Shown piece by piece: positions 53,033 to 64,000 of a DNA stretch of 64,000 bases. Every line of letters begins with the position of its first letter. The first letter of the stretch is position 1. The stretch spans positions 22,501 through 86,500 of the forward strand of contig CAXKVR010000118.1 of assembly GCA_964058845.1 (NCBI GenBank). Direction: 5' to 3'. The position numbers were made by a program, and so were the translations under genes. This DNA comes from Carex sylvatica (Eukaryota > Streptophyta > Magnoliopsida > Poales > Cyperaceae). The notes beneath the pieces were generated by a model that saw nothing but the letters and a program-made list of their open reading frames with translations, was not told the origin of the DNA and ran no database searches.

Positions 53033-53545
53033 CACTACTAGAATCTGAGTTTGTTGCATGCGTAGGTCCAGTTTGTTGCAAGGTAAGGACGACCCTTGCA
53101 ACAGAAATGACGTTTATGGATTCCTCAAACTTGTTGCAAGGGTAGTTCCTCGCAACACCTATCGCATGCAAATGTATGATGTGCAACCATGCAACTGTTT
53201 TCTACATACCCTTGCAATTACGTTTTGGAGGTCAGCTATTATAATTAATTGGAGGTTCTTGCAACAACTGAACCCCTTACCATGCAACTACTCAAACACA
53301 TGGTGGATATTATATTTTATTAACCGGCCTTGCAACTACTTAACTCCACGCCCATGCAAATACTTTACCTCCTTGTTTATATTATATTTTATTGAAGGTC
53401 CTTGCAACTACTTAATCACATGCCATGCAACTACTTAACCCCCTGTTTATATTATATTTTAATGAAGCTCCTTGCAACTACTTACCGACTTGCGCATGCA
53501 AAAGCCTGGACTGACTTTTTTATTTAATTGCATGGGCTTACCCTT
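53033..53545. repeat. CACTA 4 terminal and subterminal repeats
   Basis: About 17 copies of TTGCAAC, ATGCAAC or variants. From 53270 they fall in a larger unit of about 75 bp: CCTTGCAACTACTTAA, then CATGCAA(C/A)TACTT, then TGTTTATATTATATTTTAT. The plus-strand ORF 53058-53438 is a by-product of these repeats. Confidence 0.8.
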
Positions 53546-53809
53546 GCAATTGTTTGGTTCCTGGAGACAGGTACACTTATGTTTATTTGATATCTTCTTT
53601 GTAATGCTAATTTATACTATGAATCACAACAACATGAATAATAGCAGTATATAAGAGTTAAATACTTTGATGATTTCAATTTTTGCATTTAGAACAAACA
53701 CTCCAAAATAATTGAGAAACAAGATAATATTACAAACTTTGTGACACAACAGACATATACAACTATTGATTCACTAATATTAAAATTCTTGATCGGAAGC
53801 ATCGAGGGC

Positions 53810-56800
53810 CTAGAAATCAAATTCATCCTCACCTTGGTCCGTATCCAAATCTTCGTCACTTAACTTAATTGGGTTGTCATCTTCTTCTTCTTCACCTGCC
53901 GACATTGTATCGACTACTAAGTCGAACTCGCCTTCTTGAGGTGGCATACCATCCCAATCAAAATCTTGACCATTTGAAACCTTGATTGGATGATCCGGCA
54001 TTTCGTCTTGGAAAAATTCTAGGTTTGCATCGACCTCGTCCTCGAGCTCAGTACGAAACCTCCCCTTTGTGCTAGTTTTTATTGCCACCCACCATTGTCT
54101 TCTTTCATTACTATCCAATGCATAAGGGAGGTAGAAAACTTGGATTACTTGAGGTGCCAATACAAATGGTTCGTTTGTTTTAAGGTGAGAAGCATGTTTA
54201 ACCTCAACAATTTCATGTTGGATGTCCACCCTAACACCGTTTGTTATGTCAAACCAATTACACCTAAAGAGAATGACCTTGTTGAGTCCATCATAATCTA
54301 GCTCAATTACCTCTTGGAGAAGTCCATAGTAGTCTTGTGGTTTGTCAATTCCATACCACTCCCCTTTAACGCAAACACCGCTACTATTTGTTGACTTGTT
54401 AAACCCATATGGCTCTGTGTGAAATTAAAAGCTGTTAACTTCGTACCCTTGGTAGCAGTTAGCTTGTTTTTGTGGCATTTGTCCTGCCCTTCGGATGTAT
54501 GGGTTGCAATCATGATCAGTTAGTATCTTCTTTCGTAGCCAATCTGCAAATCCATCTTCACGAACCTTGTCCAAATATTGAGCAGATATGGCTTGTCCAG
54601 AGTTTAACATGCATGCATCAAACTCTCTACACAATTCGACATATCAAAATTTTAGATTTTGAAAGTGATTAGAATAGGTACTTTTGAAATCATCAAAATA
54701 AAAATTTTATAAGATTGTACCCTAGAAATTTATCTTTTATCTCTGGACAGTTAAGGATGACATATGTGTGAACAGCTTTAAGTTCCTCGTCAGTGAGAGT
54801 CCTTCGATTTGGTCGTGTGAAGAAACAGCCCGCGGTATCAAATATCAATAGACATCTCCGCGGAGGGTTACTTGTTCCAACCTTTTGTGGGTTAGTTTTA
54901 GAATTCTCTGCAAAATAACGCGTGCAAAAGGAACCAATTTCTTTAACAATTGTTGCCTCGACAATTGAACCCTCAACACGTGCCTTGTTTGTGACTTTCA
55001 TACTGTGTTCTTTGTTCCATCTGTAATAAAAATATTGGGTTAGATATGGAAGCAATAAGTGAGCTAAGTCTTTCGTTATAGAATAAGAAAGAGATTAAAA
55101 AAAACACACACACCTTTCACATGCATGCATCAATCGAGCCCCTACAGGTTCACCCAATCTAGCCTCCTGACAGACATGGACCACAAGATGCTCCATGGAT
55201 CGAAAAATGACTGTGGGAATATCTTTTCCATTTTGCATATTGTGACTGCAATATCCTTTTCTAAATGGTCGATATGAGATAGATCAAGCTCCTTGTCACA
55301 AATCTCTCTAAAGAAGCTTGAAATTCCACACAAAACATCTCATACGTAATCAGGAACAAAGTCCCTAAAAGCGACTGGAAGTAGTGGCTCCATGAACACA
55401 TGGAAATCATGACTTTGTAGCCCAGTTAAGCTGTTTATTTTGAGGTTTACACACCTTGACCAACTTGATACGTAGCCATCGGGGAACTTGACCAAATTCT
55501 TGAGCCATATTAAAACCTTCCTCTTATGTGGTAGAGAGAGTGTGAAGGGAGCCTTTGATTTTCGCAACTTTTCTGGATGGTTCGAGTCTGGGGCTAAGTT
55601 CTGAGTGGGTTGATTGCAAAGAAGAGCCAAATCTTTCTGTGCCTTCTCATTATTCTTGTTTTTTTTCCCATGCCTAAAAGCGTGTAAATCAAATTTTCCG
55701 CAAAATTATTCTCCAAATGCATCATGTCAATGTTGTGTTGCAACAAATTATCTTTCCAATAATGCAAGCTCCAAAAAATACTCTTCTTGGTCCAATGGTG
55801 GGTTTGACCATAACTATCCAATTGGTCTGGCTTATGATTTTTACCCCATCTCATCTTCTCTAAATTAGTCACCATCTCCTCTCTCGTGACTCTTCTTGGT
55901 GGCCGATCAAAATCGCATTGACCTTTCTTGAAATTTTTCTTATCGCGGCGAAATGGGTGATCTAGAGACAAGAAGCATCTATGACAACCCCACCATGTAA
56001 ATTTACCTCCATACTTTAGTCAGAATGCCTTTGTTCTACCCATGCAATGAAAACATGCTAATCGGCCTTTAGTACCCCACCCACTTAGCATCTCGAACGC
56101 GAGGTAATCGTTTATCGACCAAAGAAGTATTGCATGCATGTTGAAATTGTCTTGTCTAGACACATCCCATGTCTTCACTCCATCCTTCCACAATTTATTC
56201 AATTCATCGATTAAAGGTTCAAGAAGAATGTCAATGTCCCGACCCGGATGCTTTGGTCTGGGAATGACAAGCGTGAGAAACATGGTGTCTTCTTTCATTA
56301 TCATCCCGGGTGGTAGATTATATAGAAAAACTAGTACCGGCCAACAAGAATATGGAGCCGCACTTGAGTTGAATGGCATGAACCCATCCGTCGTGATCCT
56401 CATCCAAACATTTCTCACCTTTTTGGCAAATTCTAGATATTTCCATTCGAAATATTTTCAAGCCTCACCATCAAACGGATGCAGCATAATCCCGGGCTTC
56501 TCACAAAAACCTTCCTTATGCCATCTCATTTTGACCGCATTTGATCGGGTCATGTACATTTTTTGCAATCTTGGGGTGATAGGAAGAAAACGAAATGTCT
56601 TTTGTGCAACCAGTTTTGCATTCTTATTAGGACCTGAGGGCTTATATCTCAGTTCACCACATTCATCACATTTAGTCTTCTCATCCCTATCTTTGTAATA
56701 AAGCATACAAAGTTTGGGCATACATCTATATTCTCATGTTCCATGCCGAGCGGCTCGGTCAATCACTTGGCTTGATAGAAGTTTTCTGGCATTTTTTTCA

Positions 56801-57309
56801 CTAGGGGGAAGCATGCTTTTGATAAGACCCATCATCCCATCGAAGCATTTTTGGCTCAATTGGTGTTCCGACTTCAATGCGAGTGCATGTGTCAAGGACG
56901 ATAAGATTGTGTGTGATTCGCATTTCAATTCACCCATCATGTTCTCTTCCTAAAGCGGCGTATTTGATGAAGTTATCATGTCGAAGAACCTTTTGGCCAT
57001 TCCGGTTGGCTTGTCCTCCTCCCAATCAAAATCTTGCCCAACGGCTGCCCTAACCATATCCGCACCCACTTGATAATTATCATTGATAGTCTTAGATGGT
57101 GGATGGTGTGGAGCATCGAAAGATGAGTTTGGACGTTCCTCCCAGTGTGCATGCCAGTGTCTATATCCTTCTCGAAAGCCAGATTTATAAAAATGTATTC
57201 TCACGGTTTGCAAGTCTTTGTTGTAGAGGTTCTCACACTTCTTACATGGACAGAGGATACATTGCTTGCCGTTAAGGATAGTCAAAACCGAGGGGTTAGA
57301 AATGGCCAC
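53810..57309 (-). pseudogene. TNPD-like transposase of CACTA 4, many breaks
   Basis: Transcribed right to left. Pieces in order: transposase-associated domain (57309-56950; CILCPCKKCENLY, H-F-Y-K-S-G-F-R-E-G-Y); cysteine motif C-D-E-C-G-E-L-R-Y-K-P (56721-56458); core with T-D-G-F-M-P-F-N (about 56380) and P-R-P-K-H-P-G-R-D-I-D; H-N-I-D-M-M-H-L-E-N-N (about 55720); DUF4218-like part (55630-55142 and 55055-54693); DUF4216-like end (54229-53810; QVIQVFYLPYALD). At least six frame changes or stops separate them. Some could be introns, but TNPD coding regions usually have few. Non-functional. Confidence 0.82.
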
Positions 57310-58478
57310 ATCAACAAATTATTTCACACCCTTTATGAACTCGGCTAGAAGCTTTCCGATGGAATTTAGTCTGTTGTACATCCATGTGCGATCCGTTCCT
57401 ATTTGTCTAGTTAATTATTGGAAAAAGAGTAGTGTGTTAGTGTCATAATTAACATGCATGTAGTTTAATTTGAAAATTGAACAAAGCTTGTCATAAATGA
57501 AAATTATTTTTAAGGGTGTCAATGGAGATGTGTTAGTGGAGCTCTGAAAATTACCTCAAAATCAATGGAGATGCTATCTACAGTGAGCTGTTGGAATCCG
57601 CCGCCCAAATCAGAGAGTTGAGAGGGTGGAGATGCTATCGAGATTGAGCAGGTTGGATCCTCCGCCAAAATCAGAGAGATGAGAGGGCTTTGGGTGCCAT
57701 TCTACGATGAGAGTTCATTGTGGGGTTTGTTTTTGTGGGTAGAGTGACAAAAATCGGTTATCTGATTAATACAAAAATGTATTATGCCTTCTTTATTTGT
57801 ATCGGGATACCAATGCAAATAATGGCACTCTACAGTAAGTAAAAATTTATTTTCTTGGTGTACCCAGTGTACGCATCATATTAAACACAACCTAGCAACA
57901 TTTTGATTGAACATACATATGAAATACAGAGAAAATAAATAAAGGAAACACAGCAAATAAGAACTACAAACTAACATGTTCAACAACCTACAAATTAGCA
58001 CAAGTTCACATCCTACAAATTAACTTGTTCACATCCTACAAATAAACAGATTCAGATCCTACAAATTAACTTGTTCACATCCTACAAATTAACAAATTCA
58101 GATCCTACAAATTAACATATTCAACAGACTACAAATTAACTTTGTTCATTAAACAGATTACAAACTAGCATAAGAAAGGGAGGTAGACCAAATCCCACTT
58201 TTCATTGCTGAGGATCCTTTCCACCCCCGTTGGTTGGTGCACGATCATTTTCCTTGGATGGAGAAGCCTCCTACAGAGCAAATAACAAGGTAATTTAATA
58301 ACAATTATGCTATGTTGTAAGTCATGGTCAACCTAATTTATTAGAGATAAAGAGTTAAAGAGTTTACATTAGGGGGTGGAATAGACACTCCAGTTGCTTG
58401 CACGATCGCTGCAATACACTTCTTGTTGTATTCCTCTTGCTTCTTAAACTCTTCGAGCTCTTCTCTGTAGCACTTTTC
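57310..58478. other. CACTA 4 spacer between the two transposase genes
   Basis: Contains an imperfect tandem pair (about 57565-57690; AAATCAGAGAG(T/A)TGAGAGGG) that looks like transposase leader sequence, and a minisatellite of about 24 bp at 57975-58140 (TTCACATCCTACAAATTAAC). No ORF supported. Confidence 0.6.
57975..58140. repeat. Minisatellite, about 24-bp unit
   Basis: Six or seven units of (C/G)ATCCTACAAATTAAC(T/A)(T/A)(G/A)TTCA, alternating two variants (TTGTTCACATCC and AGATTCAGATCC). Confidence 0.8.
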
Positions 58479-61071
58479 TTAGGCAACTATTGCGCTAGCA
58501 AACTTCTTTCGTTGAGCAGCCACTAACATTGTCACCTGTGCCTTTGTGAATGTTCCCCTCTCATCTTCAACCGAGGTGGCAGTGCTCCTGGCAGGATTCG
58601 ACATGGTTGCATCCTCTGCAACCAACGTTTTATTGACTTTAGATGTCCTCGACAGGTTTCCAAAGTCAAAAAATTGGCCATGCGTATCCTCCCCCTCTAC
58701 AGCAAGCTCCCATAGTTCTTCATCTGTCAGGGCCTCTCCGTATAACCTCTTCAGGTGCTCATATTCATCCTGCATTTGGAAATGATAAAGGCATAAGAGT
58801 TAACATAAGCACATTACAGTGAAGGAAAATAGAAGTGTTTGAAATTATTTTATAACTCTTTTATTGTAGTCAATCTTCTATTTACCCTTAGCATCAGTCA
58901 TGAATGCTGTACTTCATGTTACTCCATAGTCATTCTAAATTATGAACAATAAAAAAAGGGATAAGATCAATTATCGCTGCTTCTTGTGCCCTTTTGTTTA
59001 CATACACCTTATCCTTGCCCTTTTTCGTCAAATGGGTTTGGTCGAAGACCTCCTTCAAAGAGACGGCAGATTCCTTCTTGGAAGCCTACAATTGAGAATT
59101 TGGTTTATGTAAATTTTAAAAATGAGATTTCTCTAATTTTTTTCAATTATAAAGAGCGAATTATGAATTACCATTGCTTGTTTGTGCCGAAACATTAACA
59201 TTCTTCCACCCACATGAGAGATGAACGGTCCATCTTTTATTTTGTTATATTTTTTTTTTGCTGATATTCGATCCCATTTGTCCTTAGACCAAATAAGGCA
59301 CAAACCCTCCAATAAGCTGGATTCTTGCACCACTGAGGAGGGAAGTCCACCCACACTTCCTTGTCTTCAGAATATTTCTTCCCGTACTTGCTCCTCACGT
59401 CATTCATCTCGCCACTAAATGCTACTGAAGCAATTTTCTCAAAGACATCCAAGCAGCATTTCACATCTTCCCCCTCAGCCCAAGAATATCTCTGTAGGAA
59501 CTTTTTCACAATATCCAACCTTGCCTTTATAGGAAACATATTGTACTTCCGATATGGTCTCGGCAAGTTCTCTAAGGTCAGTATCCTAATGGTGGTGACC
59601 ACCCTTTTGCAAAGAGGAACGGAGGTGAACTCCGCGTCACCAACCTCCATCAACTCGGGTCTGCTTTCTGGGGCTGCTAGTTTACGAGCCTTGGCCATAC
59701 CCCAACCCCGCCTCACATCAGATTTCTGCCCCATTTTCCTCTTCCTCTTGCCTTCAGCCCCTTCGGCGTTCTCTTCATCTAGTTCTCTAAGGTTCAAGTC
59801 CAGAGCTAGTTCACAATCTCAAAGTTTGCGGCGTATTATCCCTCTCTTACCGCCATCATCATCCTTGACTGCTAGATGCACTCCCTCCCCCTCTAAATCA
59901 ACAAGGCTTTCAGAATCACCACATGAGATTTGCTCAGGTACAGCTTATCTGCAGACCCAATCGGACCAGTCAAAATTTGACTCATGTGGCGGTGATTCTG
60001 ATGCTGTTGTCTCAGCCCCATGGGGGCTGCTGGGAGACATAGGCAAAGACATTGGTGGGGATGAATTGTCAAAGGTCGGGTTTAGAATTTCAGCAGGTCT
60101 AGTTGAATTGTCAGGGCTCGGGTTGGGTGTTTGAGCAGGTCTAGTTGAATTGTTAGGGGTCGGGTTGGGTGTTTGAGCAGATCTAGCTCGGTTGTCAGGG
60201 GTCGGGTTGGCAATTAGAGCAGGTTCGGTTGAATTGTTAGGCGTCGGGTTGGGTGTTTGACCAGGTCCAGCTTGGTTGTCAGGGGTCTAGTTGGCAATCT
60301 CATCTGGTCCAGTTCCTAAACATGACATCTCAATATTAGATAAACATGTTCCAAACTAAAGATAATGGCACCATGACTATAATTGGTCAAGTACAGTAAA
60401 CTGAAACTAAAGATCAAATCAGTCTAAGGTGATTTCTTCAATTTATTTCCTTCGGATTATACTTGGTCAAATTCAATAAACTCAAATAAGGCACCATGAC
60501 TTATGTTAGTTCTCATACAAATTCAGTCTAAATTATATTTGCATGAATCAAAGCACCAGATCAATTCAGCGAAGCACCAAATTAATTAAAAAATAGATTT
60601 TACAATTACCCTGCAGCCTTGATGAGCGTGTAGGCAGCGAAGGGCTTGACTTGTTGCGTGACAACGGCGTCTGACAGGCTTGTGAACCCTTTGCGCCAAT
60701 TTCAAAATAGGCGTTGTAACATCTCCTGGGGATGCGGGGGTTTTAGGAGGTGGTGACTTCAGTGGCTGGGATGCCCCTGACGGCTTACATGGCGGTGTTT
60801 AGGCAACATGTTCTTCATTATGCACAAGGGATGAGGTCTCAATGGTTTCAATTGCTGTATTATTTGGCTGGGAGATTTTCGATGACTGTTGAAGTGACGG
60901 GTGTCGGATAAATCTTGGTGACCCCCTTGCTTTGATTTTCTTCATTATGGCTTTGTGGGCTAAGGATGGCCCAGCATTTAAATCCTCTTCTTCTTCGCTC
61001 GTATGATGCAGCCTCGGAGATTTTTGGCGACCAACTAACTCGAACTGCGAGACATCATCATTGTCGGACAT
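58479..61071 (-). pseudogene. TNPA/Transposase_24-like gene of CACTA 4, broken
   Basis: Start ATG at 61071 (M-S-D-N-D-D-V-S), an acidic first exon to about 60799 ending in a stop, then a proline-rich part, then a 17-residue tandem repeat (N-P-T-P-N-N-S-T-R-P-A-Q) at 60310-60070. Next comes the conserved part 59797-59237 (RVVTTIRILTLENLPRPYRK, VWVDFPPQWCKNPAYWRVCA), typical of the plant Transposase_24 family, and a C-terminal exon at 58775-58479 (GEALTDEELWELAVEGEDTH). Several in-frame stops interrupt it. No Ulp1 domain is seen, unlike the CACTA 2 gene. The order TNPA upstream of TNPD is the reverse of CACTA 2. Confidence 0.7.
60068..60312. repeat. 51-bp coding minisatellite in the TNPA-like gene
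   Basis: Four to five units of GGGTTGGGTGTTTGAGCAGG and TCTAGTTGAATTGT(C/T)AGGGG. Unit length is a multiple of three, giving a 17-residue periodic, Pro/Asn/Thr-rich segment on the minus strand. Confidence 0.8.
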
Positions 61072-61860
61072 GATGTATCTCAACTAAAAAAGAAAAAATC
61101 AGAAGAGCACATTAGTAAAATCATTGGCAGTCTTGTAATAATATGTTACATTAAGAAACCCTAGCATATGTAAAGTGACCAAATCAGAACTTCCCCTTTT
61201 AAAAATAAAGTAAATGAATAAAATCATTTCATTCCCATACATGCTATAAAGGATTGAGTCCAAATCACAACTTCCCTATATTACAAATTCAGCCAATTAC
61301 ATGCTAGAAAGGATTGATTGTACTCGTATATTTAAAATTATTGACCTGAGAATAGCACCTCTGTTTAACAAAAGCCTTAAATCTTAAATTCATTATGTTT
61401 GATTCTATTTTGACAAAACCCTAAAACCCCTAAACCCTTAAATCCTAAATTATTGACCTTAGAATAGCACCTCTATTTAACAACAACATAGAAAACTACT
61501 TAACCAACCCTACATTACCAAAACCCTATATTACAGAAACCCTAAATTACCAAAAACCCTAAGTTAACAGGAAAAAAAAACTAATTAATCAACCATCAAA
61601 TTAAACCCTTTGTTCTACCAGTAATAGTGATCACCAAATTAATGAAACCCTAGTAGAGAGAAGGAAGAGAAGAGAGAACTTACCATTTGCGATTAATCAG
61701 CCTAGTACAGAGAAGATCGGCGGTGACTTAGATCGAAACGCTAGTGGGGGAGAGCCTCTGACGGACCAGATCGGAGCGAGGGTAGGGAAGGAAGAGAGAG
61801 CACGAGTGGCAAGGAAGAGTGAGCGTCGGCTCATTTTGGTAGAGAGAAGAGAGAGCTTTC
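61072..61860. other. Leader region of the CACTA 4 TNPA-like gene
   Basis: AT-rich, with a duplicated phrase (GAATAGCACCTCT(G/A)TTTAACAA at about 61351 and 61460) and scattered AAACCCTAA motifs (61420-61565). GA-rich at 61650-61860, as in plant 5' leaders. No other gene. Confidence 0.5.
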
Positions 61861-62968
61861 GAAATGGATTTCAAAAAAAATTCCTAAGTCCAGGGTTCTC
61901 TCTTATGGCCTTGTGTGAAGGGTAACAAGTACACTATTTTTCCGAAATAATAATTCGAACCTGTTATTCTGATCCCAACTGTTTGTGTTTATTAAGATTT
62001 GTGCATGAAAAGCTATATTCCCTTGAGATTGAGTTCTTAATTGATCTGAGGGTAAGGATCGTAATGACAGGTCCATGTTATTCATTGATAATAACAGATT
62101 ATTTGTACACAATGGAGAGACGTTTATTTACTTCCACACCCACCCGATATTTTTGGGCCTAAGGTAACACAATATTCATTAGGATGATCGGAGCGGCATC
62201 ATATAATCCATGCGCGAATATTGAAGTATCCTTAGCAGCATCTAGGGTCAGATCAGAAATGAAATATTTTGTTACTTTAGAATGTTTCCACTCTCTACCC
62301 AGCAGATTTCCAAATTAATAGATTAAGACCATCTATCCCCAATCAGATGGCATGGGATCTGCTGCTGATCTATACAGAAACTTGTATGAAAAAATATCAT
62401 AAAAATTCCTAATAATTTTTGAAATAATATATTTTATGACCGTTCATTTTGAAGTGAATTTTTAACGGTCGATCTTCGATGAAATGACCCGAAATTTATT
62501 TAGAAATGATCAAGGCATAATAATTAACATAAGCAATACAAATTATGGTAAAAAATGAGATGTTTTTTTTTCGATCCAACGCAAAGTGTTTGTAGCCATT
62601 TGATGCTTCTATATTCGGTCAAATGGATGGAGGAGTTTGCATAAATTTTACTTGATGAATCTTTTCCGCATGACAATATACGTAGTGCTCTTCAGTTTCA
62701 AACGGTTCCGATCAACCACCGCATATTTTATTTCACCGCATCTTCATTACCTCACGTTGCAAGAGTTTATGTTTCATAGACAAGCATAGAAGATGTAATC
62801 CATTCATGCAATATTCATGCAAGTCAACATAATTTAATGTGTTAAGTTTATTTAATTATGCAATAAACTATAAAATTATCATATATTATTGTATAAAAAT
62901 AATTATTTGGATTTTGCATTTTGTTTTTTTATAATCATATATTACAATTAATAATCATATATTATAAT
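61861..62968. other. Intergenic DNA
   Basis: No gene, array or transposon end that I can support. Mildly AT-rich. Confidence 0.5.
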
Positions 62969-63362
62969 GAGTAAGGCTAAGGTGCTATGGGTTGCATAGA
63001 GAGCTACAGTGCTACTGCTCAATATTTGAGTTTTCAAAATCCTAACGATCGATCCGAACCATTCATCTTGTTCTCCATATTAATATGTGTTTGGAGACCA
63101 AATTTTACATTTTTTTTTAAAAAATTTACTGTTTTTTTAGATAGGTAGAAAATCACTTGATCTAAAAAATTCTGCACCATTTAGATATTTGATTTTCTAA
63201 CTATCTAAAAAAATAGTAAAAAATTTTCAAAAAATATAAAATTTTGTCTCCAAACACATATTAATATGGAGAACAAGATGAACGATTCAGATTTTAAAAA
63301 CTCAAATATTGAGCCGTAGCACCGTAGTCCTCTATACAACCCATAGCACCCTAGCCTTACTC
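62969..63362. mobile_element. Foldback MITE f
   Basis: Ends GAGTAAGGCTAAGGTGCTATGG and its inverse (CCATAGCACCCTAGCCTTACTC) in TATTATAAT flanks. Inner arms carry TTGGAGACCAAATTTTACAT and GATCTAAAAAATTCTGCACC. Its right half matches 46655-46868. No ORF. Confidence 0.85.
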
Positions 63363-64000
63363 TATTATAATTCAATACTACTTCAATGGATTACAACGAT
63401 AATATTTTAATACCATCATTCAATTAAACTTATAAAAAAAATTAAAATTACTTACATAAAATACACAATTCAAAAGATTTTCAATCATCCAACAAATGCT
63501 AAAAAAACTAATTATTTGAGTTTAATTTGTGAATTTTGTGACTATGATTGTAAATTACTACTATATGCAGCAGTGACTCGATAGATGGGCAGTAGCATAC
63601 TATGCGCCACATAAATTAAGCTTTGTAAATGCCTAAAATAATCTAACGTGGTACTTTTGTATGTTATTAGTTAAACTACAGTTGTCTTCACTGCCAACCC
63701 AAATACTTCTGCCATTATTGATATTTGATGAACTATCAAAGAGCTATTTCCACTAATTGCATCACACAACTTATTAATACAGGGGTCATTAAATGTGGTC
63801 ACTTACTTGCATGAAGCCATTACCGCTCTGTTTCTAACTCCAGGAATTCGCGCTGATCCAAAATTGCATTCCCCCCCCATTTCCTCCGAGCCCTAGTTTT
63901 GGTGGTGCGATCAAATACAAGGACACGTCCGTACTCTACGATAAAAGGCAAATCCGATCAAAATCACAACCGTCCTCATGCGATCTGCAACAATCTCAAC
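63363..64000. other. AT-rich DNA to the window end
   Basis: No supported gene. The last 160 bp are less AT-rich (CCCCCCCCATTTCCTCCGAG, then GAGCCCTAG), which could be the promoter or leader of a gene starting beyond the window; an ATG lies at 63979. Confidence 0.35.

Larger units (their letters stand above)
53033..61860 (-). mobile_element. CACTA element 4, a different family, decayed
   Basis: It begins CACTACTAGAATCTGAG at 53033 and is followed by about 17 TTGCAAC/ATGCAAC motifs up to 53540. Transposase remnants fill the minus strand: TNPD-like 57309-53810 and TNPA-like 61071-58479. No CACTA right terminus (TAGTAGTG) was found before 64000, so the right boundary is a guess from the end of the gene leader. 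The family differs from CACTA 1-3 in ends and subterminal motif. Confidence 0.7.

Noticed and set aside
53058..53438. 126-codon plus-strand ORF with repeated C-N-Y motifs
   Set aside because: Composed entirely of the CACTA 4 TTGCAAC subterminal repeats.
56138..56698. 186-codon plus-strand ORF
   Set aside because: Antisense shadow of the TNPD-like pseudogene.
59361..60134. 257-codon plus-strand ORF
   Set aside because: It lies opposite the conserved TNPA-like region, which has recognisable family motifs on the minus strand. It is a shadow frame.
61420..61565. AAACCCTAA-like motifs suggesting an internal telomere repeat
   Set aside because: The units are irregular (CCCTTAAATCC, CCCTACATTACC) and do not form a tandem 7-bp array. 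Similar motifs are common in plant gene leaders.
1..64000. tRNA, rRNA or snoRNA genes
   Set aside because: Reading both strands I found no cloverleaf, B-box-like or rRNA-like sequence that I could support. The only tRNA-like text is the primer-binding site complement at 12096-12113.

Overview
This window is plant nuclear DNA, almost certainly from a flowering plant. It holds an Athila-lineage Ty3/gypsy element, Ty1/copia remains, several CACTA (En/Spm) transposons, L1-type LINEs whose ORF2 ends in an RNase H domain, a hAT-type MITE, many foldback MITEs, and one intron-containing ankyrin gene of the plant ACD6-like type. I cannot name the species. I saw no rRNA, tRNA or CRISPR. Nearly all coding capacity is transposon-derived, and much of it is nested.

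Region 1 (1-17369) is a three-level nest. A decayed copia element (1-1150, resuming at 17065-17369) was split by a transposase-less CACTA element (1151-17064). That element was in turn split by an 11.7 kb Athila element on the minus strand (1865-13587). The Athila element has 1468-bp LTRs, a perfect TTATA target duplication, a tRNA-Asp-type primer site, gag, pol and a third ORF in the env position. Its most striking property is about 34 copies of a GC-rich palindrome (consensus TACGGNCCGTA). They sit in pairs or fours with 20-22 bp start-to-start spacing, in the LTRs, the 3' region and the linkers between protein domains.

Region 2 (17370-35370) is flanking DNA carrying a 5'-truncated LINE on the minus strand (13-bp target duplication). 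A 14.9 kb CACTA element (19609-34475) is inserted in it. This CACTA belongs to the same family as the one in region 1 and looks coding-competent. It has an uninterrupted TNPD-type transposase (21868-25233) and an 11-exon gene (30418-33645) joining a TNPA/Transposase_24-like part to a C-terminal Ulp1-type cysteine protease. It also carries four 170-bp repeats that each contain a 120-bp palindrome, a fragment resembling a SINA RING gene, and a 2.7 kb LTR-like insertion with its own GC-rich palindromic cluster.

Region 3 (35371-41476) is a near full-length L1-type LINE on the plus strand with a 15-bp target duplication. ORF1 and ORF2 overlap as ATGA, and both are damaged.

Region 4 (41477-53032) holds an ankyrin-repeat gene (43619-45835) with two frameshifts and no visible membrane-domain exons. 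It is followed by a CACTA terminus, a cluster of foldback MITEs, AT-rich DNA with minisatellites, and a 577-bp hAT MITE with an 8-bp target duplication.

Region 5 (53033-64000) is a second, unrelated CACTA family with TTGCAAC-type subterminal repeats. It has decayed TNPD-like and TNPA-like genes on the minus strand, followed by AT-rich DNA and another foldback element. Likely interplay: the intact genes of the region 2 CACTA could mobilise the gene-less relatives at 1151 and 45939, because the ends match.
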